This document shows, one piece after another, positions 1 through 15,000 of a DNA stretch of 64,000 nucleotides (its first letter is position 1; each line of letters opens with the position of its first letter). The notes beneath the pieces were generated by a model. That model was given only the letters and a program-made list of their open reading frames with translations, was not told the origin of the DNA and did no database searches. A program made the translations under genes and the position numbers. This DNA comes from Opitutia bacterium (GTDB lineage: Bacteria > Verrucomicrobiota > Verrucomicrobiia > Opitutales > Opitutaceae), in the NCBI GenBank assembly GCA_003142955.1, contig PLOH01000049.1, forward strand, positions 1 to 64,000, written 5' to 3'.

Positions 1-1
1 C

Positions 2-3000
2 GTGGATCAATCGCTGATGGCCCAGGTCGATGCGATCATCGCCCGCGCCGCCCAGGCGCTGGGCACCACGGTGACAAACCTTGACCCGTCGCAGATCAGC
101 CAGCTGACCCCCGGCCAATTGCAGCAGGTCTTGACGGGGCCTGACGGCGCTGCCCCGCAGACGGTCTTTGAAGGGCCCTACACTTATAATAATACCAATT
201 CGGCGCCCTCCACGGTGACAAATGTCCCTGCGGATCTCATCGTGAGCAGCGTCACGGTGACGCCCACGGTCTTCTCGGGCGAGACGATCAATGTTTCCTG
301 GACGGTCACTAACATCGGGCAGGCCGCCGTATGGGCCGGTACGACGCAATGGCTGGACTGGGTGATGTTCTCCGCTAAGTCGACCTTTGATCCCAATGCG
401 GTTTCGCCGCTGGGCGACTTGGTGCATGTCCAGACGACTCCGCTGCAACCGGGCCAGAGCTACACTGCGCAGGGGACCTTCACCATCCCGGCCGGTATTT
501 CGGGCACCTACTACGTTTATGTCGCGACGGATCCGAACGTTAACCCCTATCATTGGGGGATCAATCTCGATGGGACCGGACCGGGGGCTTTCCCCGATTG
601 GCCGAGCTTGTTCGCGGTGCGAGTGTGGGAGGGAGCCTCGAAGGCGAACAACGTTAATTCGGCCTCCCTCCAGGTCATCTACCGCGAAGCTGATCTGCAG
701 ATCATCAGCGCCACGGCGCCGGCGGCGGTTGATTCCGGATCGATCTTCACGGTCAGCTACACCACGACCAACGTCGGCACGCGCGACACGCGCACGGGCG
801 TCTGGTACGACGCTGTCTACCTATCCGTCGACACCAGCATCGACTCATCCGACAAGCTCGTCGGCATCGTGACGCATAACGGAATCGTCGCGGCTGGTGC
901 GTCCTACTCGGGCACGATCACCGTGCAGTTGCCCGACGACATCGGCGGAGACTTCCACTTGATCGTCATCACCAACGCTGGTTATGGAGCTGCCCCGGGC
1001 GACGATCCTTCGCGCTTCCCCGGGGCGATCAGTACCTACAACAGCCCCGCGCTCAATGAGTACGCGGGCACGGCGCCCAACGCGACCATCGTCGGGCTGC
1101 ACATCAACCCGGTGCCGCTGCCGGACTTGGTGGTTTCCAGCGTTACCAGCGACGCCCATGTGCTGGTTGGCCAGCAATTCAGCGTTACGTGGACGGTGAC
1201 CAACGTCGGGGCCGGGGCCGTGCCAAACGACATCCAGTCCACCTGGAACGACTATGTCTATCTTTCGCTCGACCAGTTTCTCGATGTGCGCAGCGATCCG
1301 TACCTTGGGGCGGTCAAGCATGTGGGTGCCCTGCAGCCTAACGGTAGTTACACCGTCACGATCTCTTACTCGGTGCCCCACGGACTCACGGGTCCCTACT
1401 ATGTGTTTGTGCTGACTGACCCCATTGCCAGCTTCTCCGGCACTCGCGGCGCCGTGGTGGAAAGCAACGAATCGAACAATTCGACTGCCACGGTCACGCC
1501 GATGCTGATCGATCTGCCGCCGCCCTCGGATTTGCAGATCGATTCCGTCTCGATTCCGCTCAATGCCTCGGTGGGTGACACGATCACCATCACTTACACT
1601 GAGAGCAACCACGGCACGCAGGCTGCCAGCGGTATGTGGACCGACGCGGTCTATTTGTCCACCGACAGCACCTGGGATTATGGCGACATCCTGCTGGGCA
1701 TTGTCGGTCCGCCGCCGGGTGGCCAGATACTGCAGCCGGGCCAGAGTTATACCGGCACCCTCACCGCGACTCTGCCGCCGGCGCTGCCCGGCAGCTACCG
1801 GATCATCGTTCGCGCCGACGTCTACAACGACATTTTTGAAGGGGCGAACGAGAACAACAACGATCGCGCGTCCACCGACGCGCTGACCGTGGCGGTACCG
1901 ACCCTGGTGGTTGGGGCGCCCGTGACGACCACGCTCCCGGTTGGCGGGGTGCTCCTCTACCGCGTGCAGGTGCCCGACGGGCAGACGCTCCAGGTTTCGC
2001 TCGATGCAGCCGGTGGGGCCAACGAACTTTACCTCGGGCACGAGTATTTGCCCAATTCGATTGCCAATGACGCCGCCTACGGTGGCGCACTCCAGCCTTC
2101 GCAGGTCGCCGTCGTGCCCACGACCGTTGCCGGCTACTATTATATTCTGGCGCGCAGTGAGAGCGGCGGTGGCGGGCAGGTAACCCTCACCGCGAACTTC
2201 CTGCCCTTCAGCATCACGGGAGTCACGCCCGACACGGTCGGCGCGGGCCAGTACGTGACGATGACCGTGACCGGGGCCCAGTTCTCGCCTCAGGCCACGG
2301 TCAAGCTGATCCGGCCTGATTTCGGTGAAGATGTTCCGGTTAACTATTCCGTGGTTGATGCCACGAAGATCATCGCCGTGTTCGACCTTACCGGTGCGCC
2401 GGTTGGGCTTTACGACCTGCAGGTGACCAATCCCGACGGCACGAGCCAGACGCTTCCCTATCGGGTGCTCGTGCAGGATCCCACGCCGATCGACGGCGAC
2501 ATCGGGCTCGGCGGCCCGGACAATATCGTGCTCAGCAAGGCCGGATTCCCTAATGCCTACTATGGCGTTTCGCTCCAGAGCCTGACCAATGTCGACACGC
2601 CGTACCTCTTCATTCAATTCGGCGTTCCGCGGCTCGAGAACAACACGGTTATCCCAGGCGAGCGCCTGCTCTTCCAGACGGACCTCGGCGGCTCGCCCAA
2701 CGTTGCAGGTGTTCCCTGGGCGGATCTGAACTCGGTCCTCAACCTGAACGGCGAGCTGACGGCTTCGGGCTTTGCCTTCGACTTCAACGCCAAGGGCTAC
2801 GCTTCGCTGTCATTCGGCGTGCAGGTGTATCCCGGACTGGCGGCCGTCCTGGCGGCCGATCCGACGTTCCTGTCCAGCATGGACGATAACACGCTCGCCT
2901 CACTCGCCTTCAATTTCCACATCTTTGCCGCGGTAACGCCGATGACCTCGGCGGAGTATGTGACCTTCCAGACGCAGCGAGCGGACGACCTGCGCAACAA

Positions 3001-6000
3001 GATCCTGACCGATTCCTCGGCGCCGCAGGAACTCGTGGCGGCCGCGGCCGACAAGACCAGCTTCGAGAATTTCTATCTGCAGTCGCTGGTCCAGGCCGGC
3101 GTCCTGCGACCCCAGGACGTTCCGCCGGCAGCCACCAACACGACGGTCATCGACAGCAATCTGGCGGTGATGACCGCGGGCCTGCTTGGCGGCGCCGACG
3201 GCGCGCAGTTGGTCGCGGGCGGCGATCTGTCGACCTTTTTCGATCTCGTGCGCAAATGGGCCAACGACACGCCGGATGCCTACGGTTCCTCCGCCCCACC
3301 GGATGCCTCCCAGTATAGCATGGGGCTCTCGGATCCCACTCGGTTTGAAGCCTTCGTCGTCCACGTCACGGTGCCTAATGACTTCTTTGCCGCCTTGGGC
3401 GACTACAACCCGGGCGGAGTTTCCACCGGCAGCTCGTCCGCCTTGTCCCAGGATTCGGCGTTGCAGGCGCTGCTCAATGGCCCCGCGGGCATTTCGACGA
3501 GCGTCACGCTGACGGGTCCCACCGGCTATGGCACGGCCAATTTCGTGCCCGGCGGCGACATCTCCCTGCCTTACCTGATCAACTTCGCTAATCCCGTTTC
3601 GGGTTCGCCGGTGCGCGAGATCAAGATCGTCGAGCAGCTCGATCCCAACCTTTACGCGAATTCATTCCAGTTGGGACCGGTGCAACTCGGGAATTATACG
3701 GTGCCGATTCCGCAGGGAGTTGGCGCATTCTCCGGCGAATTCGACCTGACCTCAACGCGCGGCTACGTCCTGCAAGTGGTGGCGGGCGTCGATATCACGA
3801 CCGGGATCGCCACCTGGGACTTCCGGGCCATCGATTCTGACACGGGCAACTTGACCGATCTGCCCAACGTCGGCCTCCTGCGGCCGGGCGAGACGGCTCA
3901 AGTCTCCTACGCCATTCGCGCTGATCCTTCCGCGGCCACCGGCACCGTGCTCTCGGCGCAGGCGCGCGTCTTCATCGACCAGGCGGCCCCGGTCCTCACC
4001 AACGTCGTCACCGCCACCCTCGACGCGACCGCTCCCACGACAACGCTCACGGTCCAGGCCGGCGCGAACAACACATATTTGCTGACGTGGAGTGCGGTGG
4101 ACGACGCCTTGGGTTCCGGGGTGAGCGAATACACCGTCTACGTCTCGCTGGACGGGCACAATTACATCCCGCTGGCGCTGCATTCGACGGCGACGACCTT
4201 TACCTATTTGGCCGCGGCGGGGGCGACGCCGCAGTTCCTCGTCCTCTCGGCCGACAATGCCGGCAATCTGGAGGCGCCGCCCACGGGGATTTCCATCGGC
4301 TTGTATGCCCCGGCGATCAACCTCGGCTCGCTGCCACTGGTGGTCCCGTCCAATCTCGAGCCGCTGCCGATTGCGCCGCCTCCGACTACTCCGCCGATCA
4401 ATACGCTCTTCGTGGGCGCCCAGGCGGGCGTCCCGGCCGCACTGCCCACGGCCAAGCTGCCTTCGTTCCTGCAGGTCATGAGTCCGTTCACCGGCGCGTC
4501 GTTTGCGCGCGGGATCGATTCCTCGGGGGCGGGGATCGACATCGTGGGCGTGACCGTGGGCCCCGATGGCACCATCTTCGCTACCGGCGGGGCGGGCCGC
4601 AACCAGATCTTTGCCTTCACTGCGGGCGGCACGACGGCCGCGGTTCCGCTGGCCACGCTGGACACCCCGGTCTACGCGATGGCTTTCGATCGCGACGGCA
4701 ACCTTTGGGCCACGACCGGTGGGGGCGCCCTCGTGCAGCTCGACCCGAAAACGGGTGCCGTGATCGGCAGCTACGGGGTCGGGGCGACGCTCGGGCTCGC
4801 CGCCGATCCGAACTCCTCCAAGATCTACGTCGCGACCGGCACGGGAATCCAGGTCTTCGACACGACGACCCTGACCTTCTCGCCTTTCTCCAGGACCCGG
4901 GTTGCCGGACTCGCCATCGCTCCCGACGGCACCCTGTGGGGCGTTGAATGGCCGGGTGACAATGGCGCCAGCCGGCGCCTCGTGACGTTTGACCGGCGCG
5001 GTCGCGCCACCGTGGTCCTCGATCTCGGGACCGATGCCCTCGATCTGGCGTTCGGCGTCGCCGGTACGGCGCTGGACGGACTGCTGTTCGTTTCGACGGT
5101 GAGTGGCAACGTGGATGTGGTCGACACGAGCTCATTGCAATTCGCGGTGCTGGCCAAGGGAGCGGCGGGCGGTTCGTTCCTGGCGACCAGCGCCGACGGC
5201 CATGTCTACGTCGGCACCTCGGCGGGCGTCGATGTCCTCTTCCCGGCCCGGCCCCCGTCGGTGATCGCCACTGATCCGGCGGACCAGGGCGGTGTCACCG
5301 GAGCCATTTCCCGCGCGACGATCACGTTCGACTCAACGATGTTCCTCGGATTGCTCACCGATGCCCGCTCGGTCACCGATCCGGCCAATTACGAGATCAC
5401 CGACATGGCCACGGGCCTGCCGGTGACGATCTCCGCCGCCCTCTACAACCCCGCGACCCGCCAGGTGCAGCTCGTCTTCGATACGCTGGCTCCGTCCACC
5501 TACGAACTGCGGGTGCTGCCCAATGTGCAGGATGATTTCGGCAACGCCCTGGCCGCCGCCTACTCGGCCCAGTTCAGCGTGGTTCAGGACGAGACCACCC
5601 AGCTGGCGCCCGGTCTCCAGTTCGCCAATACGCGGATCGATCGGGCCGCCGGGACGCTCTCGTTTGACGTGCAACTCACGAATCCGCTTAGCACCACCCT
5701 CGCTGGCCCCGTGCGCGTGCTGCTGGATGGCGTGTTCAATCAGGGCCTCACCGTGACCAATGCCACGGGCGTCGGCGCCGACGGGGTGGCGTTTGTCGAT
5801 CTGCTGCCCAGTTCCGGCTCGCTCGCGGCCGGCGCGTCCACCCCGTGGGTGACGATCACGGTGGCCGATCCGCAGGGCATCACTCCGGACACCACTGTCC
5901 GCGTAGAGGTCGGAATCTCGCAGAATACGCTGCCTTCCTTCGTTTCAGCTCCGGGTACGACCGCCCTGGCTGGCCAGGCGTATGACTACCGTGCTGCCGC

Positions 6001-9000
6001 CACCTCGCCGAACGGTTCGGCCTTGTCTTATTTGCTGGTGAACGGCCCGAAGAACGCCCTTCTCGACCCGGTTACCGGTCTATTGACCTGGACGGCTCCG
6101 CTGGGCGGCACGGGCGTGATCAGCTTCGAGGTGCGGGCCATCGACGCGAGCGGCGGCTATGCGCGCCAGAACTGGACCGTGGGCGTTTCTGGGCTGATTC
6201 AGCCGCCCGTGCTGGTCACCGTGCCCAACCAGACGGTGACGGCCGGCCAGACCTTGCAGGTCACCTTTTCGGCGGTCGATCCCCAGAGCCTGCCGATCAC
6301 CTACTGGCTGGATAACCTCCCGGCCGGTGCGACCTTTGACGCGCCTTCGCGCACGCTCACCTGGACCCCCGCCGGCACGCAGCCGGGGATTTATCCGGGA
6401 GTGCTCATCACTGCCTCGGACGGCGTCAACGACACCACCCAGTCGTTCACGATCACGGTCAAGCCCGGCAACCTGCCGCCGGTATTCCAGACGCCGGTGG
6501 ACCGAACCGTGACGGAGGGCGGCGCGCTCGCCTTCACACTGCATGCGACCGATCCCGCTGGCGGCACGGTCACCTACTCTTCGCCCGACCTGCCCGTGGG
6601 CGCGACCCTCGTGCCGGCGACCGGATTATTCCTGTGGACCCCGGGCTACGCGCAACATGGCGTCTACAATGTGGAGGTGGATGCCTCCAACGGCGTCAGC
6701 ACCGCTTCGCAGACCTTCAACATCACCGTGCTCAACGTCAACGGCCCGATCCAATTCGTGCCGCTGGATTCGCTCGTGGTGAACGAAGGTCAGCAGCTTT
6801 CCGTTCGGGTGATCGCGATTGATCCCAATGTGCCCGGGGCCACCACCAACGTGGCCCTCACGGGAACCGGCGAGATCGGCTCGGGCGGCTCCTCGACGGT
6901 GATTTACAATCTCACGGGACTGCCGGCGGGTGCGACCTATGACCCGACCACCAACCTCTTGACCTGGACCCCGGGCTTCACCCAGGCGGGTGATTACGCG
7001 ATCACCTTCAACGCTGCCAATGACGGCGATGGCACCGGAACGCCGACCACGGCCGCCATGACCGTGCGCATCCACGTCAACCAGGAATATGCCGCCCCCG
7101 TCGTCACCCCGGTGGTGAATCAGACGCTGGGCGAGAACACGACCCTCGATATCCCCGTGCTAGCAGTCGATCCGGACGGCAGCCCGCTCACGCTTACGGT
7201 CGACGGCCTGCCGGGCTTTGCGACCCTCACGTATAATCCGGATGGAGCCGGCGTAATCCATGTCGCGCCGGTGCCCGGAGACCGCGGCAATTATACACTG
7301 ACCCTCAGCGCGACTCCGAACGTCGCCGGCGCCTCCGCCGCACTGACCACCTCGACAACCTTCATCCTCTCGGTGACCTCGCCCAACGAGCCGCCGGTGC
7401 TGGCCGTCGTGGGTGACAAGGTGGCGGTGATTGGCCAGCCGCTGATCTTCTCGGTGCTCGCCGCTGATCCGGATCAGGATCCGCTGACTTTCTCTGCCGA
7501 TGGATTGCCGGCGGGCGCAACGTTCGTCGGCACCAACGTCTACGGCGTCGCGCAATTCTCCTGGACGCCCTCTGTAAGTGACGCTGGGACTACAACCATC
7601 ACACTGCGGGTCACGGACAGCGGTAACTATGGCGCCGCGGCTCCGGCGTCGGATAGTCAGACCATTCATCTGGTGGTGCGCGCCACCAACACCGCTCCCC
7701 AGCTCGTCACGATCGGCGACCAGACGATCGCGCAGAACAACCCGCTCTCCTTTACGCTGATCGGTTCGGACGCCGAGAACGATCCGTTGACCTACACCGC
7801 ATCAGGACTGCCCCGTGGGGCGACCTTGAATGCCCGCACCGGACTGTTCTCGTGGACCCCGGATTTTGGTGAACTCGGAGTTTACAGCGTGACGCTCGGA
7901 GTCACCGACGGGAATCTCAGCTCCAGCCAGGTCGTCAATCTCACGGTGACCAAGACGGACCGGCCGCCGATCATGGTCACGCCTCCGCCTGTCCTGGGCC
8001 AGGAGGGGCTCAAATTGAGTTTCCAGGTTGTGGCCGGCGATCTGGATGGCAATCCGCTGGCCTATTTCGTCCAGAACATGCCGGCCGGAGCTAATTTCAA
8101 TGCGTCGACTCAGACCTTCACCTGGACGCCCACCTACGACCAGGCTGGAGTTTACCAGATCACGTTTGTCGCCCAGGATCCCTCCGGCGCGCAGGGTTCC
8201 GCAGTTGCCTTCATCCAGATCCTCAACGTCAACCGCCCGCCGGTTTTCCCCACGCCGGCCGCGCACCAGATCGTCGCCGGCACGACTTTCACCACCCAGG
8301 TTTCCGCCACCGACCCCGACGGCAACAGCCTGACTTACAGCATTGGAGACCTGCCGGCCGGGGCCACCTTCAACCCGGCCACGGCGACGTTCACGTGGAC
8401 GCCGGTCGGTGCGCAGATCGGGCGATATGACATTCCCGTCACGGTTACGGATGGACTCGCCCCCGTGACCCAGTTGCTGACTTTGGTGGTGAATGCGACG
8501 GCCGTGCCGCCGGCCGTCCTGATTCAAATGACTCCGAGCTTCCCGGCTGTCCCCGGACAGGCCGTGGTGGTGCAAGCCTCGGCCAGCAGCATCAGCCCGA
8601 TCACGTCGCTGGCCATTACGATTGACGGCGTCGCGCAGACGCTCGATCAATTCAATCGCGTCACGTTCCGGCCGACCGCTCCCGGCACCTACTTGGTGGT
8701 GGCCACCGCGACGGACGCCGACGGGAACATCGGCACAAGCCAGACCGAGGTTCTGATCCGCAATCCTGCCGATCGCACCGCGCCGACCATCACGCTCGAC
8801 AATGTCGCCGATGCGACCGTGGTGACCGCGCCGATCCAGGTCGTGGGCTCGGTCGCCGATATCAATCTAAATACCTGGCAGCTCACCCTGACTCCGGTGG
8901 GTGGCGGCGCGGCGACGGTGATTGGTTCCTCCCGGACCGTCGTGGCGGCTGGGACGGTGCTTGGGACGGTGGATCCGGGCGACTTCGAGAACGGCGCGTA

Positions 9001-12000
9001 TACTCTGACGCTAACCGCCACCAACATCGGCGGTCTCATTTCGACGGTGCAACGCGCGATCGAGATCAACACGGCGACCAAGCCCGGCGCCTACACCCGG
9101 CTGGAGACGGATTTCACGATCACGCTCGACGGCATCGCCATTCCGATCTCTCGGCGCTATTCCAGCCTGGATGCCCAGCAGGCGGGAGCCTTTGGCTACG
9201 GCTGGCAGTTCGTCCTGGCCGATCCCAACATCACCACGAACGTTACCCCGACGGGGCAGGAGGCCGACGGCTACTACGCCGCCTTCACGACCAGCACGCG
9301 CGTTTATATCACGTTGCCCGACGGCACCCGCGCTGGCTTCACTTTTGATCCGCAGCCGATTGACGGCGCCAATGCTCCGTATTACCATCCGGTCTGGACA
9401 CCCGATCCCGGCGTTACCTTCACGCTGACCAGCGGTTCGGCGGTGCTGGAGCAGGTGGGCAACGCATTCTTCCAGGTCGGCACGGGCCTGCCCTATAACC
9501 CGGCCTCCGGGCGCTTCGGCAGTTTCGACTACGGTGTCACGGCGCCGGACGGCACGCAGTATTATTACACGGTCGCCAACGGACTGCGCGAAATCGACGG
9601 CACGGCCGGCCAGCGCCTGGTGTGGACCGACAGCGGCATCACCGCGTCCGACGGCACGGTGGTTTCGATCGAACGCGGCGCCAACGGCGACATTTCCCGG
9701 ATCGTCGCGCCCGACGGATCGCAGGCCGTTTACCAATACGACACGTTCGGCAATCTGCTCCAGGCTACCGTGCTTGAGGCCGGCCTGCGTTCCTGGCTCG
9801 GCTACGAGACAAACAGCGATCACCTGGTGACGAACGTGGCGTCGTCTCAACCGCAGGTCGTCCGCTATGATGCCAACGGGCTCTTCGTCGGAGTGGACAC
9901 TGTGAATGCGGTCCTGGGCACCACGCGGCAATTCCTCGGGCAGACGGAAAATGTCGGCGCCTCCGACCTGATCGCCGCTCCGGGAGCTGACGGCGTCGTG
10001 TACCGCACGGACATTGTGATCGGGGCGGACGAACTCGCGACGTCTCAGACCGGCAAGGTGACGTTCGAGGTCGAGGTCGACGGCAACGGCTGGCAGCCGG
10101 CCGCCGCGTCGGTGGGGGGGCTCCAGGTGGGATACACCGAGACGATCGGCAACACGAGCTATGCGCTTTTTACGTTCGATGCTCCCGGACCCTACGTGAT
10201 TGAATTTGCTCCGGCCGCCGGAGCAAAGGCCGCCGCCTTCAGCTACAAAGTTACCCTAGCCGGTGACGTCAATGGAGACGGCATCGTCGATGGCACTGAC
10301 CAGGCGCTCCTGAATGCGGCGCTCGGAACCCACACCGGTGATCCAGGATTTCTCGCGGTGGCGGATTGGAATCATGACGGTGTGATCGATGCCAAGGATA
10401 GCGTCTATATTGATGCAAGCTTTGGATTTACCGCCAATCGGGCGCCGGTTGCTGCCGCTGGCACGGTCACTACACCGGAAGGCCAGCCCATTTCCATCGA
10501 CCTGTCCCAATTTGCGGCCGACCCTGACGGCAACCCGCTCGCTTTCCTCGTTGGCAGCGCGCTCAACGGCGATGTCCGCCTGATCAATGGCGGCCGGACT
10601 GCGGTCTTCACACCCACCAATGGGTTCTCCGGCACCGCGACCTTCACCCTGCAGGCGGATGACGGGTCGCTGCGATCCGGAGTCGCCACCATCACAGTCA
10701 ACGTGTCGGCGGTGACCTTTACCGGCCTGCGGATCATCAACGCCGATGCGACCCTCAATCCGGGTCAGACGGTGCAGTACCAGTTGGTTGGCGATTACGC
10801 CGGCGGGACTCTCACGTTTAGCAGCGAAACTTTCACGGTCTCTTCCAGCAATTCTGCGGTCGCGACGGTCGGGCCCGACGGCACCGTACTGGCCGTCGGC
10901 GCCGGCTCCGCGGTGATCGATTTTCATCTCGCGAGCGGAGGCGATGTGGCCGCGGCCATCACCGTGGGCATTCCCGACCAGCGCCAGCTCCAGTTCTTCC
11001 CGCTCAGTTATGCGCTGAATCTCGGTGACACGCGCCAGATGCAGGTGCGCGAGCGCATCGGCGATACCATCCAGGACGACTCCCCGGCGGCGAGCGGCTC
11101 GCTGTATTATGTCAGCGATCCCACGATCGCCACGATTTCCGCCGACGGGTTGCTGACGCCGCTGCGGGCGGGCATGGTGACCGTGACCGTCGTCAACGGT
11201 GGGCAAAGCGTGCGTGCGCCGTTCGTGATTTCCGCGCCGGTCGCAAGCGGGTCCACCGTTGGCGTTGACGGCGCGATCGTCGCGAACGGTGATTATCAGG
11301 TCGGCATCCCGGTCGGCGCGCTGAGCGGCAACGAGACGGTGACGGTGACCCCCCTCAGTCAGAGCGACATGCCGCTCGCGCTGCCCGACGGGTTCGATTT
11401 TGGCGGGGGCATTAATGTCAACTGGGGCGGGGGACTGACCAACTCGCCGTTTAGCATTGGAATGCCGGCGCCGGCCGGGTGGGCGGTTGGTCGGATGGTC
11501 TATCTATTCCAGCCGGTCACGGTCCACAACGCCGATGGCACGCCTGACACGACGTCCTGGCTGGTGCTCGACGAGATGGTGGTCGGCGCCGATGGAATGA
11601 TGCACACCACGTCTGGGCCCTATCTTGGTCTCGCCAGCTACTTGTCGCAATCTACCGCGAATTTCGGCCTTGTCCCGAGTGTGATCGGTCAGGCATTCGC
11701 CGGCAGCCCGAGTATACTTGGCGCGGTCCAGGTGTTTGCCGACACGTCCTTGCGCCAGCAGACCTTTGGTTCGGGGGTGGCGTCGATGCAGACCGTCCTT
11801 GGGCAGGGTGGCGGCGAGTCCGGCCCAAGATACTATGTCGTGAGCAGTCCGCTCGGAGATATGCTGGTGCCGGCGGTCCTCAACAGTTTTTACCGTTTCA
11901 CCGGCCTTGCGGCCAGTGCCAACGGCTTGGTGTCGATCCTGGGCGAGGACATTTCCGTTCTCCCCGGAGCCATCAAGTCAATCGCGATTCCGCTGCCGCC

Positions 12001-15000
12001 GGCATTCCTAGTGAACAATATTACGCCGCCGACTCTCACCGGGGCGACCTTCCAATACCTTGATAGCGGGCTCAATTTGCAGCCGGTGTTGGAGATTACC
12101 GGCACGGACCTCGCCCTGACGAATCCGTATCAACAGGGCGGTACGCTCGGAAGCAACGCCAAGGATTTGATTGTGACGTTCATTGTGGGTGGGGCGGACA
12201 CGACCAATCCGGATGGGACGATCAACACCGTCGGCGGCAAGGACGTCACGATCGACAGCAGCACGCTCACGATGGATTCAGCCGGTGACCTTTTTGTGCC
12301 GGTGCCGCCGGGCGCCCAATTGGCCGGCACCTACATCACCGTCACCCGGCCGATGAATCTGCCGCTCGATGGCAGTTTCAAGCGCCAGCTCATTGTCAGC
12401 AATCAGGTCCAATTGATTCCGAGCCCTCAGTATGTTTTTGCAGCCAATGGCGGCGACGACACGGTCTCGATGATCAATGCGGGGGCTTTGACGACGGTTG
12501 GGTTGCTGCCGATTCAGACGACAATTCCTAACCCTGTGGAGGTGGTGCGGGTCGGCATCCAGGGTGGTCCCCCCGGGGTTTCGCTTGCTCCCGGAACGAC
12601 GGTCACGACGGCGGATGGTACGCGGGTTTATGTAACACTGACCAATGTCCCCGGGGTCGCAGTCTTCGACGCGATCACCGGCCAGCAAATCGATGTGGAT
12701 CCGACGAAACCCGGCATCCAGTACATCCCCTTGCCGTCGAACGCGCGACCGTTCGCCGCGGTGGCGGAAAAATCCGGCCGCTACCTCTACGTCAGCGATA
12801 GCAACTCCGGCGCGGTGTACGTGATCGATATCGATCCGTTCTCCAACACCTACAACAGATGCATTCAGACGATCGCGGTTGGCCCGGCACCGCTCGGTTT
12901 GCGCGGAATTGCGCTCAATTCGGATGGCACGGAGCTTTTTGTCACGGCGCCGGGCCAGACCCTCTTTGGCCAGTATGCCGCCCCCAATGGCGAAATTCTG
13001 GTGATCGACACAAATGTGGTCGCAAGCAAGCCGCCCTCGTTCTCGCCCGGTCCGCTGACTCAGGTTATCACCATTGGTCCCGAACCGTACGCTATTACCG
13101 GGACCGACGATCCCACCGTGATGTTGTTCGTCGACCGGACGGATGATTCCCACGGGGTCGGTGTCATGCGCCTCGTCTCGGTCTCGGGAGGGTCTTATTG
13201 GCAGAGGAACTATATCAGTCTCGTGAATTTCGGCCAGACGTTGGCCGGCGCGCTGGGGCGGACGGGTCAGGTATTTGCGGTGAGCAACGCCTCCAGCATC
13301 GTCTATTTGCCGGCGAACGCTTTTTCGGATTCGATTGGCGATAGCGATGGTTACGCTTTCATCACGGGTTATAATAAATTTGATCCCGGTGATCCGAAAC
13401 ACGATCCCGCGATTGCGGACGCGTTTGCGTTTTACGTTCCGGGACCTGGCGGCACGCAGGTCCGGCTGACGGCGGGTGGAAACGTCGGGATTATCCGGAA
13501 TCCTCTCGGAAGCTTTGGCAGCCAGGAGACCATTCCGCGGTTGGTCGCGGCGACGACGAACGTCGAAAACGGCTTTCCCAGCAGCATTGTGCTGGCCGCC
13601 AACAACACCGAACTGGTAGCGGCGATGCAGGGCATCAACGCCGTCTTCGTCTACGATACTCGTCAAATCGTCGCCACGATCGAGCATGTCGCGGCCACGC
13701 TCGACACCGTGGATGTCCGAGGAAATCTGGATCCGTCGGTGCCGGACGACTTGAAGTATCTGGTAGGGGGGCCGCTTTCGATCGAGCCGATTGATGTGCT
13801 CGTCCCGGGGGTCGATATTCGGGCTAGTTACGGTTGGTACACGGATTCGCACGGGCATGACGCCTATGGAGTGCCGACCGTGGGTCCGCTCGGCGAATCG
13901 CCGAACGTTCAGGCGCCGCTGGTGCTCGGCCGGCTGCCGCGCGGCCTTTCGGCCATCTCACCGATCACTTCGCCGCTTCTGACCCTCACCTTCACCCCGT
14001 ACAATGAACAGGGAACGCTGTTGCCGTTCCCCAATGATCCGTTGACGGTGGCAGCCGGCACGCAGGCCACAGTGGAGGTCGAGACCGGAGCATACCTCGA
14101 TACGCATTCCCTGGTGACGTACCAGTCGAACGGCCAGACGAACGCTCTGACGCTGACCTACGACTCGACCCGGGCCGATGCCAACCCGATCATCTACGTG
14201 GCGTTCGCCGGCGTGCCCGCAGCCTCCGCGGACACGAGGGTCGTGATTCGCCTGTCGCTGAGCTTGGACGGCAATGTCTATCAGCCGAACGGCCTTTCCG
14301 CCACGCAGGCCGCGGCGCTGGGTTTGCAGACGAATGACTTGGTCTTCCAGTTGCCGACTCAGCCGAATCCGACCGCCAGCTATGGTGTGGGAATCCCGGT
14401 CGACCTCAGCAAAGCGGATACCGGACTCTATACGCTGACTGTCACCTATGGATTGATGAAGTTGGCCAGCGGGAAGCTGACGAACGGCCGGATGATCACG
14501 GATACGCAGCCGTTCGCCGTGGTTAACTCGAAGGACAGTATGTTCGGCGCCGGGTGGGGATTGAACGACTACTACGAAATCTATTCGGGCGATGCCGGCG
14601 TCATGCTGGTCGATGGCAACGGCAGCGAGCAGATTTACCTTTCGCCTAGCAAACAGGGCGATCCGTTTACGTCGGCCACTTCCGCCGATTACTCGGACCT
14701 TTACCAACTGAAGGACGGGACCTTTGTCCGCCGAATGCTTGACGGCACGGTTTATACCTTCAACAGCGACGGTAAACTCGCCACGGTCACCGACCGCGAC
14801 GGCAACAAGACCCAATATATTTATGCTGGGACGCAGCTGATGGAAATCATCGATCCGGTCGGCCTGGAGACCAAGTTCACGTATCAGGGTGACCAGATTT
14901 CGACGGTGACAGACCCGGCCGGCCGGGTGACGCAGTTTGGCTATGATGGCGACGGCAACCTCACCAAGATCACCGATCCTGACCTGAGTGTACGCACATT

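Noticed and set aside
2-4. GTG as start codon of the giant gene
   Set aside because: No signal peptide or ribosome-binding site context is possible at the window edge; the sequence reads as mid-protein.
845-2617. Long minus-strand frame of 590 codons under the giant gene
   Set aside because: High-GC coding DNA often leaves the antisense frame open. The product is rich in Arg, Gly and His with no domain, and the plus-strand CARDB repeats explain the sequence.
10262-10435. Evidence for a cellulosome
   Set aside because: A dockerin-like pair alone is common in surface proteins; no cohesin or cellulase gene is present.
12278-13858. Minus-strand frame of 526 codons, with similar ones at 15377-17224 and 25850-27394
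   Set aside because: Shadows of the repetitive plus-strand gene, with no recognisable motifs and unnatural composition.
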